Shown piece after piece: positions 15,316-21,385 of a DNA stretch of 21,385 nt. The position numbers were made by a program, and so were the translations under genes. Position 1 is the first letter of the stretch. Each line of letters begins with the position of its first letter. The notes beneath the pieces are model-generated. The model was not told where the DNA came from. It saw only the letters and a program-made list of their open reading frames with translations, and made no database searches. Source of the DNA: SYIM01 sp041182885 (GTDB lineage Bacteria > Pseudomonadota > Gammaproteobacteria > Burkholderiales > Burkholderiaceae_E); assembly GCA_049423065.1 (NCBI GenBank), contig JBMSQB010000078.1, positions 1-21,385 on the forward strand, given 5' to 3'.

Positions 15316-16430
15316 TGGAGCAGGTGCAGTCGCTGGTGGTGGGCGCGGGGGTCGTGGGCTTGGCGATCGCGCGCGAGCTTGCGCTGTCGGGTCGTGAGGT
15401 GGTGATCCTTGATCGTGCGGACGGCTTTGGCACAGAGACCAGCTCTCGCAACAGCGAAGTGATCCATGCGGGCATCTACTACGCGCCCGGATCGCTCAAG
15501 GCGCAGCTTTGTGTAGAGGGTCGCGAGGCGCTCTATCAGTTTTGCGCTACGCGTGGTGTGGCGCACCGGCGGTGCGGGAAGCTGATCGTCGCGCCCTCGA
15601 TGGCCAGACGTGCGCAGCTTGAGCGGGTGGCCGAGCGGGCCGAGCGTGCGGGGGTGGCGACGCTTGAGTGGCTGACCGGCGGGTCAGCCCGCGCCCTGGA
15701 GCCCGCCGTGTCGGCGGCGGTGGCGCTGCTCTCGCCGCAGACCGGCATTATCGACAGCCACAGCTTGATGCTCGCGCTGTTGGGGGAGGGCGAGGACCAC
15801 GGCGCCATGCTGGCGCTTCGCAGTGAATTCGTTGGTGCGCAGGTGACTGGCGAGGGGTTCACGGTTCGGGTCCGAAGCGGCTCCGAGGTGACCTCGCTTG
15901 CCTGCCGGGAGCTGATCAATACGGCCGGGTTGTCTGCGAGTCGGGTCGCCAGCGCGATCGATGGGCTGGGGTCGGTTCATGTGCCCGTCACCCGCTACGC
16001 GAAGGGACACTATTTTTCCTTGGCGGGGCGCTCGCCGTTCAGCAGGTTGATCTATCCCACGCCGGACGAGGCCAGCCTGGGCGTGCACCTGACGCTGGAC
16101 CTTGCCGGGCAGGCGCGTTTTGGCCCGGATGTTGAATGGGTTGAGTCGGCTGATGAATACGATGTGCCAGCGGCGCGCGCCCAGGTGTTTTATGCGGCCA
16201 TTCGGGAATACTGGCCGGGCTTGCCTGACGGGGCGCTGTTGCCAGCTTATGCGGGTATTCGCCCCAAGTTGGTTGGGCCGGGGGAGGCCGCAGCGGATTT
16301 TCGAATCGATGGCCCCGGTGTGCACGGGGTGGAGGGGCTTGTGAACCTGTTTGGGGTCGAGTCGCCAGGGTTGACCGCGTGCCTGGCGATTGCGAAGCGG
16401 GTACGGTCACAGCTGGAGGCGTTGCGCTGA
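15315..16430 (+). CDS. FAD-dependent L-2-hydroxyglutarate oxidase family protein
   Basis: This 371-residue flavoprotein belongs to the DAO superfamily group that includes LhgO (L-2-hydroxyglutarate to 2-oxoglutarate, passing electrons to the membrane quinone pool). It has the N-terminal FAD motif GAGVVG (10-15), the SSRNSEVIHAGIYYAPGSLK block typical of LhgO-like proteins, a PQTGIIDSH segment, IYPTPDEASLGVHLTLDL, YAGIRPKL and a C-terminal FGVESPGLTACLAIA. It is somewhat shorter than E. coli LhgO. The ATG at 15315 has GAGGG nearby. In E. coli lhgO sits with gabD, and here gabD is in the same unit, but the glutarate hydroxylase CsiD is missing. It could equally act on a different 2-hydroxyacid. 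It is the last gene before the parS region, and its codon choice is looser (many GGG and TTG) than that of mnmG. Confidence 0.85.
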   Translation: MEQVQSLVVGAGVVGLAIARELALSGREVVILDRADGFGTETSSRNSEVIHAGIYYAPGSLKAQLCVEGREALYQFCATRGVAHRRCGKLIVAPSMARRAQLERVAERAERAGVATLEWLTGGSARALEPAVSAAVALLSPQTGIIDSHSLMLALLGEGEDHGAMLALRSEFVGAQVTGEGFTVRVRSGSEVTSLACRELINTAGLSASRVASAIDGLGSVHVPVTRYAKGHYFSLAGRSPFSRLIYPTPDEASLGVHLTLDLAGQARFGPDVEWVESADEYDVPAARAQVFYAAIREYWPGLPDGALLPAYAGIRPKLVGPGEAAADFRIDGPGVHGVEGLVNLFGVESPGLTACLAIAKRVRSQLEALR

Positions 16431-16486
16431 TTGCGGCGGGGCCGGCGTTGTTGGCGAGGCGGGCTTGGTGGGGTGGGGCGGTTGCG

Positions 16487-16503
16487 TCGTCGGGCGCCGA
16501 CGA
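16487..16503 (+). terminator. Perfect hairpin after the FAD oxidase gene
   Basis: TCGTCGG and CCGACGA form a perfect 7-bp stem with a 3-base loop, 56 bases after the stop of the last catabolic gene. No T-run follows, so intrinsic termination is uncertain. It is placed where the catabolic transcript should end, ahead of the parS sites. Confidence 0.4.
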
Positions 16504-16558
16504 GGCGGGCCGGATCAGGCCAGAGGGGTAGGGCGTGCGCGCGCGCTTCATGGGATTG

Positions 16559-16574
16559 TGTTTCACGTGAAACA
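16559..16574. promoter_or_regulatory. parS: parS site 1 (ParB loading site)
   Basis: TGTTTCACGTGAAACA is a perfect 16-bp palindrome identical to the canonical chromosomal parS consensus bound by ParB/Spo0J. The symmetry extends one further base pair each side (16558-16575). It lies in the 452-base non-coding stretch before mnmG, about 3.9 kb from the parB gene in this window. ParB dimers load here, bind CTP and slide as clamps to build the partition complex near the origin. Confidence 0.96.
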
Positions 16575-16630
16575 CGCGCGCGGTTTGGCGAGGCGACTTG
16601 TGCCCCCTGAAAATGACAGCGGGGGCGCGG

Positions 16631-16638
16631 CGTGAAAC
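16631..16638. promoter_or_regulatory. parS half-site
   Basis: CGTGAAAC matches one arm of parS and lies eight bases before the GTTTCACG arm (16647-16654) of site 2, with which it forms an inverted pair. It may be a decayed third site or an accessory ParB contact. It may also be chance. Confidence 0.35.
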
Positions 16639-16645
16639 GATGACC

Positions 16646-16661
16646 TGTTTCACGTGAAACA
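16646..16661. promoter_or_regulatory. parS: parS site 2 (ParB loading site)
   Basis: This is a second perfect TGTTTCACGTGAAACA palindrome, 87 bp downstream of the first. Two exact copies in an intergenic region next to mnmG-rsmG-parA-parB mark this as part of the chromosome's origin-proximal centromere. Confidence 0.96.
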
Positions 16662-16882
16662 ACGGGGTCGTGGAGCTGCGCAGGAGGCTACGGTGTGTGG
16701 CCGCAGGTCGGGCGTTCCGGTGACCTGCTCTGACAACGGCTTCTGACGAATCGGCCCTGACGAGCGCGCCCGCACCCCGCACCCGCCGCATCGCCTAGCC
16801 ATCCGGATATCCGCTTGCTCGCCGTCCGCTCCAATTTCCGCTAGGATTCGCGCCTTTCGGTCAACGCTCAGGCGCCCACGCC
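16662..16882 (+). promoter_or_regulatory. mnmG leader, no gene seen
   Basis: These 221 bases between parS site 2 and the mnmG start contain no convincing coding region. TAGGAT at 16842-16847 is a possible -10 element 35 bases before the ATG, and TTGCTC at 16815-16820 is a -35-like hexamer, but the 21-base spacing is too long to trust. Three copies of CTGACRA begin at 16730, 16743 and 16757. No DnaA-box cluster or AT-rich unwinding element is present, so oriC itself is not here. Confidence 0.35.
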
Positions 16883-18778
16883 ATGCAGTTCCCCGACTCC
16901 TTTGATGTGATTGTTGTCGGCGGCGGTCACGCCGGCACCGAGGCTGCGCTTGCGTCGGCACGAATTGGCGCGCGCACGCTTCTGCTCACCCACAGCATCG
17001 AAACGCTGGGCCAGATGTCATGCAACCCGTCGATCGGCGGCATCGGCAAGGGTCATCTGGTGAAGGAGGTCGACGCCCTGGGCGGTGCCATGGCTGCGGC
17101 AACCGACGAGGCGGGCATCCAGTTCCGGATCCTCAACTCCAGCAAAGGCCCCGCGGTCCGGGCCACCCGCGCCCAGGCGGACCGTGTGCTCTACCGGCGC
17201 GCGATCCGATCGCGAATCGAAAACCAACCCAATCTGTGGCTGTTCCAGTCTGCCGTTGACGACCTCATTGTCGAGGGGGATCGGGTTGCGGGCGCCATCA
17301 CGCAGCTTGGGGTCCGCTTCAAGGCGCGTGCGGTTGTGCTCACCACCGGCACGTTTCTGAACGGACTGATCCACGTGGGGCTGGCCCGCCATTCAGCCGG
17401 CCGGGCCGGTGATCCGCCCGCCATCACGCTGGGCGAGCGCCTGAAGGAACTGAAGCTGCCGCAGGGCCGGTTGAAGACGGGCACACCGCCCCGAATCGAC
17501 GGCCGCAGCATCGATTTCTCAAAGTGCGAGGAGCAACCCGGAGACCTTGACCCCGTGCCGGTATTCTCCTTCCTGGGGAGCGCCGCGCAACATCCGAAGC
17601 AGCTTCCCTGCTGGATCACCCATACCAATCGACACACGCACGACATCATCCGTGGCGGCCTGGACCGTAGCCCGCTCTACACCGGCCTGATCGAAGGGGT
17701 AGGCCCGCGCTACTGCCCCTCCATCGAAGACAAGGTCCATCGGTTTGCCCGGAAGGACTCACACCAGATTTTCCTCGAGCCCGAAGGCCTGGACACCCAC
17801 GAGTACTACCCCAACGGAATCTCCACCAGCCTGCCCTTTGACGTGCAGCTCGAACTCGTGCACTCCATCCCCGGCCTTGAAAACGCGCATCTGCTGCGGC
17901 CGGGATACGCCATCGAGTACGACTACTTCGACCCGCGCGGGCTCTATCGTTCACTGGAGTCGCGCGCGATCGGGTCGCTTTATTTCGCGGGGCAGATCAA
18001 CGGAACGACCGGCTATGAGGAAGCGGCCGCCCAGGGCCTGCTCGCAGGCATCAATGCCGCCCGCCGGGCGCTCGACCAGGAGCCATGGGTGCCGCGCCGC
18101 GATCAGGCCTATCTGGGGGTGCTGGTCGATGACCTGGTGTCGCAGGGCGTGAGCGAACCGTATCGAATGTTCACCAGCCGCGCCGAATACCGCCTGAGCC
18201 TGCGCGAAGACAACGCAGATCTGCGTCTGACCGAGCTGGGCCGCGAGCTTGGTTGTGTCGACAACCATCGCTGGGATGCCTTTCGTCGCAAGCGCGATGC
18301 GGTGGCGTCCGAGCTGCAACGGCTTCACGACACCTGGGTCAATCCGCGCATGCTGTCGCCCGAGCGGGCCACCGAGCTGTTCGGTCAGGCGATCGAGCGT
18401 GAGTATTGCCTCGCCGATCTCCTGCGCCGCCCGGAGGTCTCCTACCCGGCCATCGCATCGGTCGCCGACGGTGGACTCACCGATCCCGTGGTCATCGAGC
18501 AGGTCGAGACCCAGCTCAAATACGCGGGCTACATCACCCGGCAGCAGGTGGAAATCGAGCGCCAGTCGCGCAACGAAGCGCTGCCGCTGCCGGCCGATCT
18601 CGACTACGCGAGCGTTCGCGGCCTGTCGATCGAGGTTCAGCAAAAGCTCAACCGCGCGCGCCCGGAAACACTCGGCCAGGCGGGCCGCATTTCGGGGGTG
18701 ACCCCGGCTGCGTTGTCGCTGCTGCTGGTCCATCTGAAAAAACGGCGTGCAGCGACGAGTGATGAACAGGCTGCCTGA
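16883..18778 (+). CDS. mnmG: tRNA uridine-5-carboxymethylaminomethyl modification enzyme
   Basis: MnmG (GidA) works with MnmE to add the carboxymethylaminomethyl group to the wobble uridine of several tRNAs, using FAD and methylene-tetrahydrofolate. This 631-residue protein is full length. The FAD motif GGGHAGTEAA lies at 13-22. GQMSCNPSIGGIGKGHLVKE contains conserved Cys47, and a second conserved cysteine is in PCWITHTN. Other hallmarks are LTTGTFLNG, GRLKTGTPPR, HEYYPNGISTSLP, FAGQINGTTGYEEAAAQG and the C-terminal TSRAEYRLSLREDNAD. ATG at 16883 is the natural start. Its end overlaps rsmG by 17 bases. Next to the origin, mnmG-rsmG-parA-parB is a widely conserved order, and transcription through it is often linked to replication initiation. 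Confidence 0.98.
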   Translation: MQFPDSFDVIVVGGGHAGTEAALASARIGARTLLLTHSIETLGQMSCNPSIGGIGKGHLVKEVDALGGAMAAATDEAGIQFRILNSSKGPAVRATRAQADRVLYRRAIRSRIENQPNLWLFQSAVDDLIVEGDRVAGAITQLGVRFKARAVVLTTGTFLNGLIHVGLARHSAGRAGDPPAITLGERLKELKLPQGRLKTGTPPRIDGRSIDFSKCEEQPGDLDPVPVFSFLGSAAQHPKQLPCWITHTNRHTHDIIRGGLDRSPLYTGLIEGVGPRYCPSIEDKVHRFARKDSHQIFLEPEGLDTHEYYPNGISTSLPFDVQLELVHSIPGLENAHLLRPGYAIEYDYFDPRGLYRSLESRAIGSLYFAGQINGTTGYEEAAAQGLLAGINAARRALDQEPWVPRRDQAYLGVLVDDLVSQGVSEPYRMFTSRAEYRLSLREDNADLRLTELGRELGCVDNHRWDAFRRKRDAVASELQRLHDTWVNPRMLSPERATELFGQAIEREYCLADLLRRPEVSYPAIASVADGGLTDPVVIEQVETQLKYAGYITRQQVEIERQSRNEALPLPADLDYASVRGLSIEVQQKLNRARPETLGQAGRISGVTPAALSLLLVHLKKRRAATSDEQAA

Positions 18779-19535
18779 GCGTGACGCGCGGCGACCCGCC
18801 AGTGCGGCGCGACACGCTCCCCGCCCCGCGAACCGCGCGCCTGCACGCACCGAACTCGCCGAGCGCCTGGCGGAAGGCTGCGAAGAACTCAAGCTGAACC
18901 TGGGTTTCGACGAGCGTGAGCGCTTGCTCTCATATCTCGACCTGCTGCAGCGCTGGAACCGCGTCTACAACCTCACAGCCATCCGCGACCCGGCAAACAT
19001 GCTCGTCCAGCATCTGCTCGACAGCCTGGCGGTGCTGCGTCCGCTCGACGAGGCGGCGCAGCGCGTCGTCGCCAGCCGGGCGGGGTCCGGACCGTGTCTG
19101 CTTGATGTGGGAAGCGGAGCGGGGTTGCCCGGGTTGGCGCTCGCGCTTGCCTGGCCTGCGCTTGAAGCCGATCTGGTCGAACCGGTGGGCAAGAAGGCCG
19201 CGTTTTTGCGTCAGAGCGTGGCCGAACTGGGCCTCGCCCAGCGGGTCCGGGTGCACGAGGGCCGAATCCAGGAAGTCAGGCTTCCCCGGGCGCCCGATCT
19301 GGCCATCTGTCGCGCGTTTGCGAGCCTCAACGAGTTTGCCACCCTGATCGAGCCGTTTATCACGCCCGAGACGGTGGTGTTCGCGATGAAGGGACAGCGC
19401 CAGGAAATCGAGGCTGAGGCGGCGGCGCTTGCCCCGGGCTGGCGGGTGACCGACATCGCGGCGCTGGTCGTACCCGGTCTGGGCGCTGCCCGCCACCTGG
19501 TCGAGCTTGCGCAGCCCACGAGGACGGGCAGATGA
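18762..19535 (+). CDS. rsmG: 16S rRNA (guanine527-N7)-methyltransferase
   Basis: RsmG (GidB) methylates N7 of G527 in 16S rRNA using S-adenosylmethionine; its loss is known to give low-level streptomycin resistance in several bacteria. The protein shows LLQRWNRVYNLTAIRDP, the SAM-binding LLDVGSGAGLPGLALAL (from about residue 113), EPVGKKAAFLRQ and ICRAFASLNEF. With the ATG at 18762 it is 257 residues, longer than the usual 205-230, because of an Arg/Pro/Ala-rich N-terminus of about 30 residues. A GTG at 18747 would make it longer still. The start overlaps mnmG by 17 bases, implying coupled translation. parA follows after 70 bases. Confidence 0.96.
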   Translation: MNRLPERDARRPASAARHAPRPANRAPARTELAERLAEGCEELKLNLGFDERERLLSYLDLLQRWNRVYNLTAIRDPANMLVQHLLDSLAVLRPLDEAAQRVVASRAGSGPCLLDVGSGAGLPGLALALAWPALEADLVEPVGKKAAFLRQSVAELGLAQRVRVHEGRIQEVRLPRAPDLAICRAFASLNEFATLIEPFITPETVVFAMKGQRQEIEAEAAALAPGWRVTDIAALVVPGLGAARHLVELAQPTRTGR

Positions 19536-19605
19536 GTGGTCCGAGTGTTGGCGCCTGTGCCGTCCGCACGGCGCGCGGCCTTTTCGTATTGCATCTGGAG
19601 TAACG

Positions 19606-20442
19606 ATGGCGCAAGTTCTCGCAATTGCCAACCAGAAGGGCGGTGTTGGCAAGACCACCACGTCGGTCAATGTGGCCTGCGCGCTCGCCCGGTTGAACCA
19701 GCGCGTCCTTCTGGTCGACCTCGACCCGCAGGGCAACGCCACCATGGGAAGCGGTGTGGACAAGCGCACGCTTGCCGCCAGTGTCTATCAGGTGCTGATT
19801 GGTGAGGTCGGGGCGCGTGAGGCGATCGTCGCCCAGACTGCAGCCGGTTATGCGCTGCTGCCGGCCAACCGCGAACTGGCGGGCGCCGAGCTCGATCTGG
19901 TCGAGCTCGAGGCCCGGGAGACCCGGCTTCGCGACGCGCTCGCCGAGGTCGACACCGACTTCGACCTGGTGATCATCGATTGTCCGCCCTCGTTGTCGCT
20001 CCTCACGCTCAACGGGTTCTGTGCGGCGAGCGGCGTGATCATTCCGATGCAGTGCGAGTACTACGCACTGGAAGGCCTGTCGGATCTGGTGAACACAGTG
20101 CGCAAGGTCCACGCCAATTTCAACCGCCAGCTGGGCGTTCTGGGGCTGCTGCGCGTCATGTTCGACCCGCGTATCGCGTTGTCGCAGCAGGTATCGCGGC
20201 AGCTCGAGGCGCACTTCGGCGACAAGGTCTTCGCAACGCTGGTGCCTCGCAATGTGCGGCTTGCCGAGGCACCCAGCCATGGGCTGCCAGGCGTCCTCTA
20301 CGACCCCCAGTCAAAGGGCGCACAGGCCTATCTCGAGTTCGCGCGCGAGCTGCTTGCAAGGCTCGCGAGCCAGTCCTCTGCCAAACCCCGTGCGCAAGCC
20401 GCCACCTCGGCGGCCGCCGCCCCCGACACCCCGGAGCACTGA
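19606..20442 (+). CDS. parA: Chromosome partition ATPase ParA (Soj)
   Basis: ParA is a deviant Walker ATPase that binds the nucleoid as an ATP dimer and moves ParB-parS complexes during chromosome segregation. The ATG at 19606 has GGAG five bases upstream and gives 278 residues, normal for chromosomal ParA without an N-terminal DNA-binding domain. The deviant Walker A motif KGGVGKTT is at 11-18, with the signature lysine at position 11; LVDLDPQGNAT is the A' region and LVIIDCPPSLSLLTLN the Walker B region. It is followed by parB after only two bases. Confidence 0.98.
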   Translation: MAQVLAIANQKGGVGKTTTSVNVACALARLNQRVLLVDLDPQGNATMGSGVDKRTLAASVYQVLIGEVGAREAIVAQTAAGYALLPANRELAGAELDLVELEARETRLRDALAEVDTDFDLVIIDCPPSLSLLTLNGFCAASGVIIPMQCEYYALEGLSDLVNTVRKVHANFNRQLGVLGLLRVMFDPRIALSQQVSRQLEAHFGDKVFATLVPRNVRLAEAPSHGLPGVLYDPQSKGAQAYLEFARELLARLASQSSAKPRAQAATSAAAAPDTPEH

Positions 20443-20444
20443 CC

Positions 20445-21347
20445 ATGAGCAAACCGAAGAGCAAGGGCCTGGGCCGCGGGCTGGATGCGCTCCTCGGCGC
20501 TGACGCGCCACCCCTGCCGGCTGCAGACCCGATGGCCCCCACCGCCCTGCCCCTGGGGCAGTTGCAGCCCGGGCGGTATCAGCCGCGCACGCGGATGGAT
20601 GAAACCGCGCTCCAGGAACTTGCCGAGTCGATCCGGCAGCACGGGCTGATGCAGCCGATCGTGGTCCGGCCGATTGCCGCGAGCCGCTGGGAGATCATCG
20701 CAGGTGAGCGACGCTTCCGCGCCGCGAGGCTGGCGGGCCTTGCCGAGGTGCCGGTGGTTGTCCGGGAGGTGGGTGACGAACAGGCGCTTGCGCTTGCGCT
20801 CATCGAGAACATCCAGCGCGAAGACCTCAATCCGCTCGAAGAGGCGCAGGCCATTCGCCGGCTGATTGCAGAGTTCGGCTACACCCATGAGCAGGCGGCC
20901 GAGGCCATCGGCCGCTCGCGCAGCGCCACCTCCAACCTGCTGCGGCTGCTCGCGCTTGCAGAGCCCGTCCAGACCATGCTGCTCGCGGGCGACATCGAGA
21001 TGGGCCATGCCCGCGCGCTGCTTGCGCTGCCCGCGGCACGCCAGACCATGGCGGCAAGCGAAATCCACGCGCGTCGACTGTCGGTGCGCGAAGCCGAGCG
21101 GCTGGCTGTCCGCCATATGGCCGAGCTCGCCGCAGCCGCGCCGGGTGCGCCCGCGAGGCGCGCGCGCGGCGGCACCGACCGTGATCTGGAACGGCTTCAG
21201 GAGCGGCTTGCCGACCTCCTTGGCACGCGGGTTGAATTGCGACAACGCGCACGCGGCGCAGGCGTTCTGTCGCTGCATTTCGCCGACGCGGAGCACTTTG
21301 AGGCGCTCCTCGGGCGGCTTGAGCTCGCCTCGGCGCTGGAAGGCTGA
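20445..21347 (+). CDS. parB: Chromosome partition protein ParB (Spo0J)
   Basis: ParB binds parS, hydrolyses CTP and spreads as a sliding clamp. The N-terminal KGLGRGLDALLG (7-18) is the ParA-stimulating segment. YQPRTRMDE starts the CTP-binding domain, which contains AGERRFRAA (86-94) and ENIQREDLNP (121-130). A helix-turn-helix for parS recognition follows (about 145-168, YTHEQAAEAIGRSRSATSN), then a linker and the C-terminal dimer domain. The 300-residue length is typical. ATG at 20445 follows GGAG at nine bases and is two bases after the parA stop. Its cognate sites are the two parS copies upstream of mnmG in the same window. Confidence 0.98.
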   Translation: MSKPKSKGLGRGLDALLGADAPPLPAADPMAPTALPLGQLQPGRYQPRTRMDETALQELAESIRQHGLMQPIVVRPIAASRWEIIAGERRFRAARLAGLAEVPVVVREVGDEQALALALIENIQREDLNPLEEAQAIRRLIAEFGYTHEQAAEAIGRSRSATSNLLRLLALAEPVQTMLLAGDIEMGHARALLALPAARQTMAASEIHARRLSVREAERLAVRHMAELAAAAPGAPARRARGGTDRDLERLQERLADLLGTRVELRQRARGAGVLSLHFADAEHFEALLGRLELASALEG

Positions 21348-21385
21348 GCTGAGCGCCGGCTGACCCGTACGGTCGGCGCGGATCG

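Noticed and set aside
15315..16430. Reading this gene and gabD as the E. coli-type glutarate pathway
   Set aside because: The hydroxylase CsiD, the transaminase GabT and the transporter GabP are all absent, and the gene order differs. The shared pair alone is weak evidence.
16438..16478. G-rich stretch that might form a G-quadruplex
   Set aside because: Runs of three or four G are too unevenly spaced, with one loop of about 20 bases. It is expected in DNA of this composition.
16390..16635. Plus-strand open frame of 81 codons starting inside the FAD oxidase gene and running through parS site 1
   Set aside because: No ribosome-binding site, low-complexity Gly/Arg content, and overlap with the end of a well-supported gene.
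16730..16763. Three copies of CTGACRA spaced 13-14 bases apart
   Set aside because: The unit is short and degenerate, the spacing is irregular, and no known binding site was recognised. It could easily be chance.
16039..16791. Minus-strand open frame of 250 codons across the FAD oxidase end and both parS sites
   Set aside because: Its composition is arginine/proline-rich without motifs. The parS palindromes translate to the same FHVK string on either strand, which is a by-product of the DNA signal.
16431..16882. Replication origin
   Set aside because: parS and the mnmG context suggest that oriC is close, but there is no DnaA-box cluster, no AT-rich unwinding region and no dnaA gene in the window.

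Overview
The window reads as chromosome from a high-GC betaproteobacterium, probably Burkholderiales. The evidence is the high GC, a GTP-type PEP carboxykinase, and the oriC-proximal order mnmG-rsmG-parA-parB with canonical parS sites. This placement comes from gene content and was not checked by database search. I see no tRNA, rRNA, CRISPR array, insertion sequence or phage gene.

Layout. (1) 44-2998, minus strand: a tightly packed run of a 2-keto-4-pentenoate hydratase-family enzyme, a YiiM-like MOSC protein, a small two-helix membrane protein and a 433-residue protein I do not recognise. (2) 3117-5961, plus strand: pckG (GTP-dependent PEP carboxykinase), then a Crp/Fnr-type regulator with an FNR-like set of cysteines. 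Two hairpins separate them. (3) 5928-9201, minus strand: an IclR regulator, an M20 N-carbamoyl/ureido amidohydrolase and a PdxA-family dehydrogenase. The last overlaps the regulator of block 2 tail to tail. (4) 9298-16430, plus strand and divergent from iclR: an MmsA-type CoA-acylating aldehyde dehydrogenase, GabD-type succinate-semialdehyde dehydrogenase, a zinc alcohol dehydrogenase, a GMC flavoprotein oxidoreductase, a possible 26-codon linking ORF, and an LhgO-type FAD 2-hydroxyacid oxidase. (5) 16431-16882: a non-coding stretch with two perfect 16-bp parS sites. (6) 16883-21347, plus strand: mnmG, rsmG, parA, parB.

Blocks 3 and 4 look like one catabolic cluster built around an IclR switch. 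Two related 16-bp palindromes, 20 bp centre to centre, lie between the divergent iclR and mmsA starts and are the obvious operator candidates. The enzymes are oxidative and lead to central metabolites. MmsA can make acetyl-CoA or propionyl-CoA from malonate or methylmalonate semialdehyde, GabD makes succinate, and LhgO-type enzymes make 2-oxoglutarate. PckG next door drains C4 acids to PEP. No transporter, transaminase or ring-cleaving enzyme is present, so the primary substrate cannot be read from this window.

Most notable for follow-up are the parS pair with an additional half-site next to a catabolic cluster, the paired IclR-type palindromes, the regulator with compact FNR-like cysteines and an altered recognition helix, and the tiny ORF joined by stop/start overlaps to both of its neighbours. 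I found no convincing wholly new multi-gene system. The least understood piece is the unknown pair at 44-1530.
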